A DNA stretch of 64,000 nt, taken from the NCBI GenBank assembly GCA_036873135.1, contig JAPTYO010000027.1:2561195-2625194 (forward strand), in the 5' to 3' direction. The first letter of the stretch is position 1. Each line of letters opens with the position of its first letter. The DNA comes from Clarkia xantiana subsp. parviflora. Lineage: Eukaryota > Streptophyta > Magnoliopsida > Myrtales > Onagraceae. A program made the translations under genes and the position numbers. Shown in pieces: positions 11,635-24,140 of this stretch. Below the pieces are notes generated by a model. That model made no database searches. It saw nothing but the letters and a program-made list of their open reading frames with translations, and was not told where the DNA came from.

Positions 11635-12140
11635 ATTTCGACGCCCCCAAGAGCGTATCTTGAGAGTAGTTTATATACTACGACATTCGACGCCCCCAAG
11701 AGCGTATCTTGAGAGTAGTGTTCATACTACGACCTTCGACGCCCCCAAGAGCGTATCTTGAGAGTAGTTTATACACTACGACCTTCGACGCACCAAGAGC
11801 GTATCTTGAGAGTGGTTTCCAAAAACTACGAATTTCGACGCCCCCAAGAGCGTATCTTGAGAGTAGTGTTCATACTACGACCTTCGACGCCCCCAAGAGC
11901 GTATCTTGAGAGTAGTTTATACACTACGACCTTCGACGCACCAAGAGCGTATCTTGAGAGTGGTTTCCAAAAACTACGAATTCGACGCCCCCATGAGCGT
12001 ATCTTGAGGTAGATTTGCAACCTACCAGATTCGACGCCCCCAAGAGCGTATCTTGAGGTAGAAAAAACACTACCAGTTCGACGCCCCCAAGAGCGTATCT
12101 TGAGGTAGATTTCAAACTACCAGTTCGACGCCCACCAGGA
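11635..12140 (+). repeat. 49-bp tandem array in A1
   Basis: About ten copies of a unit with cgacgcccccaagagcgtat followed by cttgag and a variable segment. The counterpart in B is 36812-37330, inverted. No coding potential beyond chance frames. Confidence 0.9.
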
Positions 12141-12540
12141 GCGTATCTTTGGTCTAACCTGAGCCCTCCGGGAGCCTATCCTGCGAAACGTTAAGTGCCG
12201 TCCGAGAGCCTGTCTCGTGAACAGTTTGACACCCGTCAAGAAGGTATCGGTGGACTAACCTGTGCCCTCCGGGAGCCTATCCTGTGAAACGTTAAGTGCC
12301 GTCCGAGAGCCTGTCTCGTGAACAGTTTGACACCCGTCAAGAAGGTATCGGTGGACTAACCTGTGCCCTCCGGGAGCCTATCCTGTGAAACGTTAAGTGC
12401 CGTCCGAGAGCCTGTCTCGTGAATAGTTTGACACCCGTCAAGAAGGTATCGGTGGACTAACCTGTGCCCTCCGGGAGCCTATCCTGTGAAACGTTAAGTG
12501 CCGTCCGAGAGCCTGTCTCGTGAACAGATTTCGACGCCCA
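12141..12540 (+). repeat. 101-bp tandem array in A1
   Basis: Four copies of a 101-bp unit recognised by ccctccgggagcctatcctg, starting at about 12164, 12265, 12366 and 12467. B has about five 103-bp units at 36261-36790, inverted. The boundary with the 49-bp array shares the cgacgcccaccaagagcg motif, so one array probably grew out of the other. Confidence 0.9.
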
Positions 12541-12602
12541 CCAAGAGCGTATCTTTGGTCTAACAGTACAACGTATACCGTGTAATGGGTATCAGAAGAG
12601 AT

Positions 12603-12705
12603 CATCACACCATGCTTAGAAGGATACCATGCTTAGAAGGATACCATGCTTAGAAGGATACCATGCTTAGAAGGATACCATGCTCAGAAGGATACCATGA
12701 GAAAG
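12603..12705 (+). repeat. 17-bp microsatellite-like array
   Basis: About six copies of accatgcttagaaggat. I did not find a comparable array in B. Confidence 0.85.
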
Positions 12706-13186
12706 AAATTTCTAAGTAAAGTAATGGGAAGAACACATAATGTTTTTTCTTGATGAGATAGCAGGTATGATGTAAAGGAAAGCACAAAAGAAAGATAAAG
12801 AAAGGAAAACACACCAAGAGAAGAGTCCATGACCAAAGGATCATATACAGAAGCACAAGAGGTTATCATGAAAAATAACGAGTTATCCTACCACCCATAT
12901 CACAAGTCAAGAGAAGTATCTCAAAGGAACCCAACACCACCAAGAAGGATAGCAAAGACATGAAATCCGAAGGCATGTCGCCCTCGCGTGACCTATGCTC
13001 GTATCAGACTTGAACATCGTCAAGCACAACTCATGAAGGAGACATCTAAAGAGCATAAAGGATAGAACATCCGACAAGACGAGACATCGGGACCTAACCC
13101 AACAGACATAGCCCACACAAAAGGCAAATATAGCAATGAAGGCTCTCCAATGAGAAAGGAATACTAAAGCACAACCTCATACATCG

Positions 13187-13440
13187 TGATATGGCTATCA
13201 TGTCCACATACCTTGAAGTGGCTATCATGTCCACATACTTTGAAGTGGCTATCATGTCCACATACCTTGAGGTGGCTATCATGTCCACATACCTTGAAGT
13301 GGCTATCATGTCCACATACCTTGAAGTGGCTATCATGTCCACATACCTTGAAGTGGCTATCATGTCCACATACCCTGAAGTGGCTATCATGTCCACACAC
13401 TACAGAAGGGCTATCACTCCGACACATCACGAAGTGGCTA
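13187..13440 (+). repeat. 27-bp tandem repeat in A1
   Basis: About nine copies of a 27-bp unit with gtggctatcatgtccacata, more copies than in A0 or B. Open frames across it on both strands reflect the unit length. Confidence 0.92.
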
Positions 13441-13786
13441 TCACGTTCACATACCCCGAAGTGTTTATCACGGCAGCACATCATAAAACATCTGTCAAAG
13501 ACATGCATTGTAAAGACACCATCCCGACCACGAACATCAAAAGGCTACGCCTAGCCTTAGGAGGAGGTTCAAGAAAAAGGAAAAACAACACCCTTCGTAC
13601 GCTCATCAAAGGTAGGCACTTATATTTCAACCCAATGGGTGATACCAGGAAGGAGACGTCCTCATTATGAAGACAACCTCCATATCTCACGAAATCAACC
13701 ATGAAGCAAAGAATCACGACAAGCACTATTGAGGGCATATAACAAAACGATCCCCACAACGATCACAACTACGATACTAGTAGAGA

Positions 13787-14370
13787 CTAACTAAAGAGCA
13801 GTCTCCACCAAACTCCAAAGCAAGAATTCGCTATCTTAATCAGAGCCATGGCAAGAGAAAGGAACCTCAATGAAAGATGAAATAAACTTGAGGCTCGGCC
13901 CCTCGGCTGGGGGGCAGGGGATATAGAAGAGACATCAAGACCTATGATCACCCCATCGCCAGCCACAGGTTGTTTCTTTTTGTCAAACAAAGGGGGTGCC
14001 TCTTCAACCACTACCTCCTTACCATGGGAGGGAGTCAGCAAGGGGGCACTTGAAGGAGAGCCTCTCGCGGTTTCTTTCTCCTCGGCAGCCGAGGGCCCGA
14101 CCTCAGAGTCAGGTTTCCGCGCCTTGGATTTAGATTGACTTGAACTCTCACCCACCACAAGAACCATTCGGTCACCAAGAAAGAACGCTCTAACAACAAA
14201 AAGGAAGCAGCATGAGAACAATCATAACTATATCACAAAGAAAAAAGAAGGGAAAAAGAACGTACTGGAAGCATTAGCAGTCACCCTTGACTTAGAAAAT
14301 TTCTTGGTCTGATAAGCAGAACTAGAGGGTCCTTCCCTCTCATCTAATTCAACGGTCTCCCTGTCTGAAG
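13787..14370 (-). pseudogene. A1 opposite-strand reading frame
   Basis: Homologue of the B unit at 34182-35095, on the strand opposite to A1. The main segment is Ser/Lys/Glu-rich (SQSKSKARKPDSEVGPSA) and is followed by an internal deletion relative to B (the segment before FLSLAMALIK is shorter). An upstream acidic segment with VESDEREEP-like residues lies near 14270-14370, separated by a putative intron. A1 lacks the 160-bp exon part found in B. Function unknown. Confidence 0.4.
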
Positions 14371-15435
14371 AAGAAAGCTTCCCAAAAGTGAGTCATCTAT
14401 ACAAGCAACCAACACAAAGATCAACCCTTACCCATGGAGGGGCGAGATACGCCTACTACGGGGGCAACCTTAACACCAAGGGAAGAGGGCGAACTTTTAG
14501 TTTCCCCAAATGGAGCAACGCTCCAGCACATCCGAAGGAAGGGTCAACCCTTAACACATGTCAATAGACCCCTTCGCTCGCGGCGGTAAGAAGAAAGCTT
14601 GTAAGCTTTATCACCCTCACTTTTATGGGGAACAAATTGCAGGGTAAAGGTCAAGAGCTATACACACGCTCCAACGAATGAAGGAAAAATGATACACATG
14701 CCGAAGGTCGAGGTTAATGGACATGCTCATGCTAGTACAAGGGAGGCGGAACATTATGTCCCATTGAGTGGCAGAGTCCCCACCCTCAGGTAAAGGAGAG
14801 GTCTATGCTCTCACCTTTGCATTTATGCTCATATTCATGATAACATCTACGGGTACGTCAATGTCATCACTCATGCTTATACTCACAACCCATCCATACA
14901 TACATACATACATATTCATGCATACATTCATGACTACAATCGCAGCATGTCTCTACTCACTCCCATCCTTATGTTCCTACTTGCATGTATGCTAGTACAC
15001 ATCCTCATGTTCATGATATGTCCATGTTCACTCCTAGTTAACATCCTATAGGCATATTTTCTAGTATCCCATACTTAGAAAAAATTTTGGGCCAAAATTA
15101 AATTTTTCTCCACTTAGGCAAATCACGACATGAAATTGAAGCATGAATCACTTAGATGTATCAGTATTGCATTCCTATGCAAGCATGTATTTTTTGAGTA
15201 TACGCCTGTAGCAAAGATAGATTTATTACTCCCACCTCAGACGGACGCGTGCTTAGGCACACGTTCGTGCTACTCTGACGTTTACAATTCCTCTATCTCA
15301 TAAGGCAGGGGGCAGAGTCAGAGGCACGCATCCATGGGTAAGCAGACATTCAGACAAAGAAGGTAAAATCCCGGTTTCAAATTGCGCGTGTCATACCATC
15401 CTAAAATAGAGTCAATCAAGGGTTAGGCCATTGGT
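14371..15435 (+). other. A1 3' non-coding internal region
   Basis: No credible gene. Equivalent to 1741-2881 in A0 and to 33100-34170 in B. Confidence 0.55.
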
Positions 15436-16552
15436 TGACTCGGGGGCATGTGATGGATATACGCCCAATTTGAACCCGTTGACTTCCGAACCGTTGTATT
15501 TTTATCGTCCCATTTATGATTGCAAATCGAAACTTCAACACCGGACACTTCGCGAGAACATCAACGGCTCGGACGGGGCCGAAGCGCCCGTCCGACAAGA
15601 GGCGAACTCACCTAGGTGAGGTTGGGTGGCCACACCCGACCTCCCCTAGGGGAGATCGGGTCAGCCGACCCGATCTCCCCTAGGGGAGATCGGGTTGGCC
15701 AACCCGATCTCTCCTAGGAGAGATCGGGTCAGCCAACCCGATCTCTCCTAGGAGAGATCGGGTTGGCCAACCCGATCTCTCCTAGGAGAGATCGGGTCGG
15801 CCAACCCGATCCCTCCTAGGAGGGATGGGGTTGGCCAACCCCACCCTCCCTAGGAGGGGTTGGGTGTCCTCACCCAACCCCTACCCTTGGGGGTCGGATT
15901 CCTCCCCCCCAAGGGTCCCGACACCATCCTCAGACGCCCATGCTCGGTCCACTCCGCCTACCTCCTCCGAATCCTAAAGTCTTAATTATATGCTTAAAGG
16001 TTAATTAATTGTGTTTAGAGGTTAACGATGTCATTAAGCCACCTTAATGACACCGTTGCCTATAAATACCCCACCTTCACAACTCATTTGAACATCTTGG
16101 CAAGTTGCACAATTTTGCTCTGACATCTCTCTAGCTTTATCTCTCTAAAATCGTACTGACTTAGGCATCGGAGAGGGTTCATCAGGCACCACCCCCCCCT
16201 CTGTGCCTGGTATTGCCCCTCTTGCAGGGTGGCAAGGAGAAGAGAACCAAGGAAGTCAGAAGGAGAGAAGGAAAGGAGGTCAGAAGGAGAGAAGGAAAGG
16301 AGGTCAGAAGGAGAGAAGGGAAGGAGGTCAGAAGGAGAGAAGGAAAGGAGGTCAGAAGGAGAGAAGAGAAGGACACATATCAGAACGACTACCCCAAGAG
16401 AGTATAAGGGCAGGGATCAGAACGACTACCTCAAGGGAGTATAAGGCCATGGATCAGAACGACTAGTCCTAGGAGCACTGAACCCGACATTTCATTAGTG
16501 GGAGATAAATTCTAGATTGACGACCCGTTGACCTAGACTTTATAACCTAACA
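15436..16552 (+). repeat. A1 polypurine tract and 3' LTR
   Basis: ctcgggggcatg ends at 15450 and the LTR runs 15451-16552, matching the 5' LTR base for base as far as I could compare. The TSD copy TTTAG follows at 16553-16557. Confidence 0.95.
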
Positions 16553-18320
16553 TTTAGCATAGGTACAATTCACATCAATGTGTTTAGTGCTACTATGGTA
16601 CTTTAGATTCTTTACTGCCGCAATCGCTGCTTTACTGTCAGAGAACACCTTCACAGGTTTACTCCCAACATCAAGCAGCGCAGTAAGAAGCCTTTTTCAG
16701 CCAAATCGCTTGTTGTGCGTTTTTAGAGAGAGAAATGAATTATGATTCCATTGTAGACCGCGCGACACAGGATTGCTTCCAACTCGTCCATGAAATGGCG
16801 GCATCAGCAAGGAGAAACACTCCTTCTGTGGTGGACTTACGATCGTTTAGATCGCCACCATGGTCGTTGTCACTGAATCCGGTCAATTCTAACTTCCTGC
16901 CCTCATAACACAGTACATAGTCAGAAGTACCTTTCAGATATCGTATGATCCGCTTTACAACTTTTAAATGTTGATAGCCAGTGTCTGATTGGAATCTTGC
17001 TACTAGGCCCACAGCGTAACTGATGTCCGGCCGAGTACAAAGCATGGCGTACATGAGAGTCTCAACCATGCTTAAATACTCTGCACTCCTCATCTATTCA
17101 AGCTCTTGCTGGTTCTTTGACAACGCGCACCAGAATACTACCGGCGTTTCCACGGGTTTGGCATCCTGTAATTTAAACCTTTTCAATAATTTGTTGATGT
17201 AGGCTTCTTGAGATAGACATAATCTTCGGATGGCATTATCTCTAGCAATTTTAATGCCCAAGATGTACTTAGCCTCTCCCATGTCTTTCATCTCAAATAC
17301 AGATGACATCCAGGAATTTGATTCATGCATAAAACTCACATCGTTCGCGGCATTGAGTATGTCGTCCACGTATAAAGTTAAAATGACGTACTTTGACCCG
17401 GAGGTCTTTGTATACACAAATGGATCCTCATGGAGATTCACGAATCCGTTTCCTACGATTTCCTGGTGGAACATGCGGTACCATTTTCGAGACGATAGTT
17501 TAAGATCGTAAATGGATCTTTGGAGTTGACAAACGTTATGTTCGTTACCAGGAGTAATGAAACCCTCCGGTTGCTCCATATAGATCTCTTCCTCCAGGTA
17601 TCTGTGGAGGAATGAGTTCTTAACATCCATTTGGTGCAGCTCTAAATCGAGGCTTGCGACTAGGGCTAGGATTGCTTTGATTTTGGTATACCTCACAGTC
17701 GGTGAGTAAGTCTCATCAAAGTCCACTACGTTAAGCTGGGTGTATCCTTTCGTAACCAGTCCAGCTTTGTATCGCTCGACATTTCCATCATCAGTGAATT
17801 TTAGTTTCATAACCCACTTCGCCCCTATGGCCCTGCAGTTAGCAGGTAAATCAACTTAAGACCACACAAAACTGGCTTTCATTGAGGCGATCTCTTCCTC
17901 CATTGCTTTCCTCCATTCCTTAGCTTGAGGTCCTTTCACTGCTTGTTGAACCGTCACTCGTTCGTTAACTGAAGTTAGGGTAAATATTTCACCCTTCTCG
18001 ATGGGATACTTCTTGGGAGAAGTTTGATGCCTTTTACTTCGTCTAGGCTCGTTCATCCCATCTTGAGTCAGAACATTGCTCCCACTCGGAATAATGATTT
18101 CTATTGGAGCATCACTCCCACTGGGAACAAGGGCAGTGCTTGAACCTTGACCTACAACTTTTCTTGGACGACCTCTCGGTCTCGAAACCAAGTTGGTTAA
18201 CCCACTCAAACTGGGAACAATGGGTAGTTGTGGCATTATTAGATTTTCATCCAGCGGTCCGGCAACATGATTATCAGGTTCAACTTGATTTGCACCTACA
18301 ACAAAAGTGATTTGTGTGGT
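16553..18320 (-). pseudogene. C copia reverse transcriptase-RNase H, interrupted
   Basis: Minus strand, one continuous frame with stops for most of its length. It begins with the pre-RT linker (about 18300-17860, with a Pro/Arg-rich RRSKR segment). The RT palm follows: ERYKAGLVTKGYTQ, FLHRYLEEEIYMEQPEGF and catalytic YVDDI (about 17370). RNase H follows: CTRPDISYAVG, DRKST and ARSTMES. Nonsense codons lie near 17856 (TAA) and 17094 (TAG), another follows ARSTMES (about 16740), and a frameshift precedes VFSDSKAA. The sequence stops at the A1 insertion and resumes at 6501. It would copy the element RNA into DNA if intact; it is dead. Confidence 0.9.
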
Positions 18321-19822
18321 AGGATTATGTCCTCCAACTGGATTTATTATGAAAACGTCCCCATTCTAATTTAGCATTTCATTCACTTGCGTTGCTGCGT
18401 CAAATCTCCCACTCGAAGTAAGTGGGACCTGACTATCATCGTTATCGTGCTCCAATTCGATCAAGACTTTGTCTGTTATATCTCACCAAGCGTTGAAAAA
18501 ACATCCCCAAGGCGTGTAACGTCTCCTGTTCGACCACGGTACCATTATCACAAGCTTTTTTAAACATGAATCCTCTAAGAGTAGTCACCATACTCTCGGT
18601 CCAAATACATGTTTAATGCGCATGTTAATGTCGCATGATGAGAAGAATTAACTCATCATCATTCCTTTTATCTTTTATGGCGTCGTGTTTGACCAATTTT
18701 ATCGATGAAGTGTGTTATCGATGTGAATGTCTTGCCAAACGTCTAGCTAAAGAAAATTTAGTGGGAAATTCATTTTTACCGACATCGTCCTTTTCATTGA
18801 CTAATGCATCCTAAAGATGTTGACATCTTTGAACTGTGCAATGGGCTTTCGCCTTGTGAAGCACACCTCTTTCCTTCGTGTAAGAATTAAATGAATTATT
18901 CCCAAAAAGAGGGAGGCTAATGAAAAATTCAGCATTCATTTACACTTCATCATTAAATTCGTACTTTGAAAACGATGTGTCCCATCTTTCGAGGTAGACG
19001 CGCTTGTGGCGCCTATTCCAGGTTAAACCATGGTTTGAATCGTTTCGTTTTCAAAATTCAATTTAATATAATCTAATCAGTGTCAAACATGTTCATCATT
19101 ACAGAATTTATCATATAATGGAGTACTTACAAATAAGAAAGAAATAAATCGGCCCGCCCTTAGAACTACGCAATCGATGGACATTAATGGAATTTCGAAG
19201 TTCCGCGATATTTAGATGAATAAGTGTGATTATTCATGTTTGATCCGACCTTCTTGGTGGATTTTTCGATTTTAACTTCGTTTCAGATCGATCCAGTTTT
19301 ATTGGGTCGATTAATTTTGACAAGTAGATCTCTTTTCAAATCGAATGGAAACTACTTTATTCAATAAATCCGAATCTTAACCAACCAAAATTCAAACATT
19401 AAATAAAAAAAAATAAGAGAATCAACGATAATTGTTTTTTTTTTAAGATTTTCGACAAAGCTGTAAGAGATAAAGGTAAAGCTGCAAGGAGAACTGCTGC
19501 CAACTCGACCAATGATCCTGAAAGAAATATTCACAAGTGGATTTCATCAGGGGACGTTAGTCATATAAAACTCTTACGGCTTTATTTATGGGGCTAACGA
19601 GGTGTACCTGTTAGGGCACTAATCAACAGTGTTTGTGCACTGAATCTTGTTTAAGGACTGATTTGATCCCATTCCCTCTGCTGATTCCTTCGATCTCTTG
19701 CGGCGGTGCACGGTGGAAACTTTCAGATCCTTTTGGTTGCTTTCGGCAAATAAGATCATGGTAAACCTAATGGATTCAATTAAGTAACCTAATCCTTTGT
19801 CATCAGCTAACCATGATAACGG
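18321..19822 (-). other. C decayed middle part
   Basis: Where integrase should be, I see only short frames and an AT-rich stretch (19380-19450). The segment near 18380-18600 may be eroded integrase tail or linker. On the plus strand 19446-19598 is open for about 50 codons (KIFDKAVRDKGKAARR...), which I cannot assign. Confidence 0.4.
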
Positions 19823-20290
19823 CTATCTCTGTGCGATATTGAGTACTTTCTTCCAATTGGATCTTTCGTCCTGAAGATCCGACGTGGTTTTTACGCCAGC
19901 AGCTTGGAAAATTTGGGAAACATACTCTAACAATACTTTTCTTGCTTTGGCTGCCCTCCCTTTACCGTAACGGAGTTTAAGTGCAGCCCAAAACTGAAGA
20001 GCACTGTAGTTGAGTTTGAAGTCCTCTGCAACCTCTTTTTCTAGGGCTGCCAATATAACCTTACAAGCTCTCTGATCCTCAAGGCCTCTAATCCCATGAC
20101 GGGTTTTGAGATTGCCATATTCATCCACCAATGTCCTTCCCATTTCAGCATCAATACACTCGTGTCTATTTTATGCTATGAGAAGTTCCCTTACATGTTC
20201 ACTCCATGCATCATAATCCGTACCATACAGATTACGAGGTTCATAGAAGCGTACTGACCCAGCCTTGAAAACTAACACATTTATAATCAT
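19823..20290 (-). pseudogene. C copia gag fragment
   Basis: A gag-like segment on the minus strand begins near 20290 (RFYEPRNLYGTDYDAWSEHV), has an in-frame TAA about 33 codons in, and continues about 106 codons from 20143. It contains FWAALKLRYGK and LEYVSQIF, a pattern of the UBN2-type copia gag helix bundle. No zinc knuckle or protease follows, so the 3' half has been lost. Confidence 0.7.
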
Positions 20291-22334
20291 GCATAATCAT
20301 GGAGACAAAAACGTTTTGAGAAAGAATCGCATACATCGGATATCTATTAAGATGGAATACGACAAATAATGATTCCTCAACCATCTAAACCAACCGATCG
20401 CCAGTAAACTGAGGGAAGGGGTTCGTGAAAGAGTTCACATTACCGTCGTCTTCAATCCAATAGACCAGTCTCTTAAAAACAGTTTTATTCGCAAATTACA
20501 GGAACGGGAACTTTGAAATAAGCATACCCGATCATGGCTTTCCCAAGGCCCTTTTTTATTTTAAAATTGTTCCGATGAACTTACGCATGCCTATATAATT
20601 CTACTTCACAAGTAAATTATCATAGCAAGCCAAAAATTCATCAACCAAGCCACACATCATGCATATGTGTCATGCTTTTAATATTCTGAGGAACTCATGC
20701 TAGCAAATATAATTCTACTTTCCGAGTAACCTATCACATGCAGCTACATCCTCAACATTCAGGCATACGTGTCAGACATGAACACTTCCACATCAATCAT
20801 GCATATTTGGCGACTGGGTTTTGTTTTTAAAACATTTAAAATATTAGGGGCTGACTTGCAATTCATGCTTACAATTAATCATGCGTGTTTCTAGACATGA
20901 ATCCTAGGCAATCACAACCATCACAACATGTCTGTCCTAATGCGCAAACCAAATATTTAACCAGGGCTCCGCCCCCAACATCCATCTAGCTTGACGTCGT
21001 CAAGACAACAGCTCTAATAAATATATGTGATGAAAAGTAAAAGATTGCAATTCAGCCCTCTAATTAGTCCAGTCCCTAGATCATGCATTTCTGAGATCCA
21101 TCCCCATGATCGAAACTAGGCATTAAGGTTTAATAAAAAAACATGTAGGTTTTAAAACTTCGAGCACTCTGTAGACTAATTAAAGTTAAAAAACATTTGA
21201 ATTTTAAAACTTGACCATCATATTTTATTGATTGACTTGAATTTGATTTTGAAAAATCCGTTTCGGTTCAGTCAATTTCGCTGGTTCGGTTAGGTCCAGT
21301 AAATTTGGTTCGGTTCGGTCCGGTTTAATTTTCAAAATCTTGTTCGGTCCGAACTGGTCCAACAAAATAGGGTTCGGTTCAACACACAAAATCTGGTTCG
21401 GTTAGGTTCACTTAGTTACCTCGGTTCGACCCAACCCAGCTAGGTCGAACCGATTAAGAAAATCCGGTTTGGTTTTATTCCTACCCGGTTTAGCAAATTG
21501 GACCGGCCCATTAATCACTTAGGGTTGGGCCGAAATAATCTTGTGGGCTATGTAGGGATTTAAAGTCCACTAAAAACTTAACTTAGCCTCCAAGAATTAT
21601 TAACTAAATAAAATAATTTCCAATATTGCATATATATATATATATATAAATCGGCACACATCTATATATATATTTATATATTTATTGTCAAGATTCTATC
21701 TATAATATGTAAATCAATCAACAATATATATAAATTTCGGTCCACTATATATTTATATATGTTTATTTATTGTCAATATCTTTAATAGTGATACAAATAT
21801 ACTGACAATATATTTTCTTAATCTTTTAGGCAACTAAATCTATCAATAATATCTCAATCCATGTAAATTAGCTAGATATATTGATAGTTATATATATTTC
21901 CATACATTCAATGTGAACATATCCTTATGTTTCCAATTATAGATATATTATTACCTTTAATTAAAATTAAAATATGGTAAACAATAACCCTATAGTTTTG
22001 GTCGAAATACACATTAGTTGGGGCCTATGAAATTAAAAAAAAAAATCACCTTGTAATTCCTAAAGGGTTCGGCCGAAAACACCAAATTGGAAAAAACTTG
22101 TCAAATTTCAAGATCAAATTTTAATAAGATCTACAATCCAATGTTTGATTTTGATAAAAGTCCCATTTTTCTTGAAGATCATGAACATCAAATTTTACTA
22201 AGAACATCATGAAAAATTTCGGCACACCCATTAAAAATTTCAAAAATTTCAAAAGTCACACTTTTAAAATTTTCGGCCAGAAATTTTAAATTCTCAAGAA
22301 CATCTACTTATCAAAATCAAGAACTTCTAACGGA
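20291..22334 (-). other. C long AT-rich leader
   Basis: About 2 kb between PBS and gag without a coding frame. Notable parts are a stretch with many degenerate ggttcggt motifs (21260-21490) and (TA)n runs near 21630-21680. Confidence 0.55.
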
Positions 22335-22949
22335 GGCTCTGATACCACTGCTGGTTTACGGGGCAGATTACTACGGAAACTTAAACACAGGTACTTGCCT
22401 GTAATCAGAATTACGCAGCGGAAGATATGCACATACCTTAAACCCTTTCCGTAGTCCCCAAGGATCCTGTTGAGGGAGTTCACGACCTAGCGGTCGGAAA
22501 CCGTAGAAGTTCTTGTTAAGTAAGTCCTACACGATATAGTCTCCACAGCAAAGTCTCTGATCGACTCTTGGCAGGGACGAATCTCCGGAGTGATTTGCTC
22601 TAAGCAAACTGGCATACCCTTGGTGGTGTATTATGGTTCGGCCGAAACTTGTTCTAGGGGTGAGGGTTTTCTCTCAAATCACCTCTTAGGATGAATTGTG
22701 AATTACCCCAAATAGAACCCTAACACCCTTTATTTATAGGAGGAGCAAAGTGGACAAAAGTCCAATTTGCCCTTAAACTTAAGTTTCGGCCGGCCATGTA
22801 TAAGGGAGGCCCAATAATTTGGGCCTCTCATGTCAATTGGAATTTGGGTCAAGCCCAATTTCCCTAATGTTACATTTACCCAATTTCTTAGGTAACATAT
22901 TCATATTAATGGGCTATCAATTACGGTTCCCAGTCACAATATGCTAACA
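22335..22949 (-). repeat. C primer binding site and 5' LTR
   Basis: The reverse complement of 22335-22347 is TGGTATCAGAGCC, an initiator-Met PBS. The LTR runs 22349-22949 (601 bp). On the minus strand it starts TGTTAGCATATTGTGACTGG and ends CCAGCA. Confidence 0.85.
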
Positions 22950-23184
22950 GGAAGGTACCCGAGTGGGTGCCCCTAGTGGAACACTTGCGTTACCCGAGCG
23001 CTCCGCCTGGGTACCCCCAGGTGGTTTTTTCCACTCGAGGTCTTCTCGAGTGGATTTCGCCACTCAGGGTGCTTTTGCCTAAGTATTTGGGCATCGGGTG
23101 TCTGTTTTCCAAAGTTTCGAATTATAATCGATTATGGCCCAATTATAAAGTCCAATCTACGATAGCTTGGGCGTATATCCAACA
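22950..23184 (-). repeat. E1 partial 3' LTR
   Basis: The plus strand ends gggcgtatatccaaca at 23184; on the minus strand the LTR would start TGTTGGATATACGCCC. The outer part is missing because C lies against it. It aligns, with many differences, to 24524-24720 of E2 in the opposite direction. Confidence 0.7.
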
Positions 23185-23535
23185 TTTCTCCAAGGTCAAG
23201 CGATGGTTTAACCTCTACTTGACTCTATTTTTGCAGAATATCGCCCAAGCGAGTTGTGAAATGTACCTTTATGACGATCTTGACTTTTATTGAGTGCTTG
23301 ATGAACGCTGTAATTCCTTGCCCCCTGTTTAAAGAAGCCGGTTATACAAAATGCTATCATTAGTTTAAGAAAATTTATGCAATCTCATCTAGATATTGTA
23401 TAAGGGAAAGAATTACGGGCCTTGGTCCCATTTTACTTAGCCTTCAGACTGTATGCTCTTGGTTCGGTTCAATTTTCTCTCGGTTTGTGCCTTTTGACCC
23501 GGTTCTTGCTAATTGGGTGCTCTCCTTTTACTTAC

Positions 23536-24140
23536 TATAAAAGATAGAGCTTACCATAGGTGATTGAGTTGTTTCATTTGTATTGTGGATTGTGGAATAG
23601 AGGATTATCTCTATTGTTGAGCTTATAGTAGAGTCCCTTTTAGGTAAGTATTAAAATTTTTGAATTTTATATTGGTGTTCTTCCCTTTGGAGTTGGTAGT
23701 GGCTTGTTGTGTCTTATTGCTTTGCCAAGGTCACCTCATGGTTATGTAGTTAATACATAGCTTGATGTAGGTGTTTGATACCTCAATTGGCCACCCTATG
23801 TAGTATTTAGATTTTTGTTGTTTGCCTCCCCTTTCGTGTGCATTTTAATAGTGGCATATGCATCATAGCCCTTCCCATGATGAGTATTTATTAACCATGC
23901 ATGTGTCTTCGACCCCTTAGTAAGCATTTGATCTTCATGCATTTTGGGATGTACTCTTGGGTAGGTTGTCCTTTAGGGCTCTCTTGACGCCTTAGTGTGT
24001 GGATTGTTTCTCTATCTGCCTGTCATGGTTGGTGGTTTCCGATGTGTTATTGCTTGCTTCTCCCTTTGTTGGAAGGTAGTTCTTTGGAGTTTCACGGGTT
24101 CTTGTAGATTAAGAAGAGTTGCTATTCCTCTTCAGCGATC
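23536..24140 (+). promoter_or_regulatory. Putative promoter and 5'-UTR intron of the E1 opposite-strand gene
   Basis: TATAAAA at 23536-23542. A donor ttttag|gtaagt at 23644 and an acceptor ctcttcag ending at 24135 would define a 492-bp 5'-UTR intron, just before ATG 24141. These signals are visible; their use is inferred. Confidence 0.45.

Larger units (their letters stand above)
6502..16552 (+). mobile_element. A1: complete non-autonomous gypsy-type element, 10,051 bp
   Basis: Two 1102-bp LTRs (6502-7603 and 15451-16552) look identical by eye. They are flanked by the 5-bp TSD TTTAG. A PBS follows the first LTR and a polypurine tract precedes the second. The 7.8-kb interior has a gag-like remnant, a degenerate protease remnant, four tandem arrays and an opposite-strand frame, but no RT, RNase H or integrase. 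This fits a large retrotransposon derivative mobilised in trans. Near-identical LTRs argue for a recent insertion. Confidence 0.92.
6268..22949 (-). mobile_element. C: Ty1/copia element split by A1
   Basis: On the minus strand: 5' LTR 22949-22349, PBS 22347-22335, long leader, gag fragment (20290-19823), decayed middle (19822-18320), RT and RNase H (18320-16553). The A1 insertion follows, then the RNase H C-terminus (6501-6362). The RNase H reading resumes across A1 with a TTTAG target duplication, which proves continuity. The 3' LTR is not seen; D occupies the place where it should follow. Most of integrase is missing or unrecognisable. Its 5' LTR borders a truncated E1 LTR at 22950, so C probably inserted in E1. 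Confidence 0.8.

Noticed and set aside
13481..13759. 92-codon frame starting MWGSFCYMPS, also in A0 (738-1016) and shortened in B (35123-35314)
   Set aside because: Overlaps the edge of the 27-bp repeats, has no domain, and its similarity is explained by common descent of the copies; it ends early in B. A 3' exon of the opposite-strand unit remains possible but unsupported.
3680..18320. D and C as one copia element
   Set aside because: Each has its own PBS and 5' LTR (6061-6267 and 22335-22949) with different LTR sequences, and both read on the minus strand with D's 5' end lying beyond C's pol stop.
22967..23293. 108-codon plus-strand frame at the C/E1 border
   Set aside because: Lies mostly in LTR sequence, no motif.
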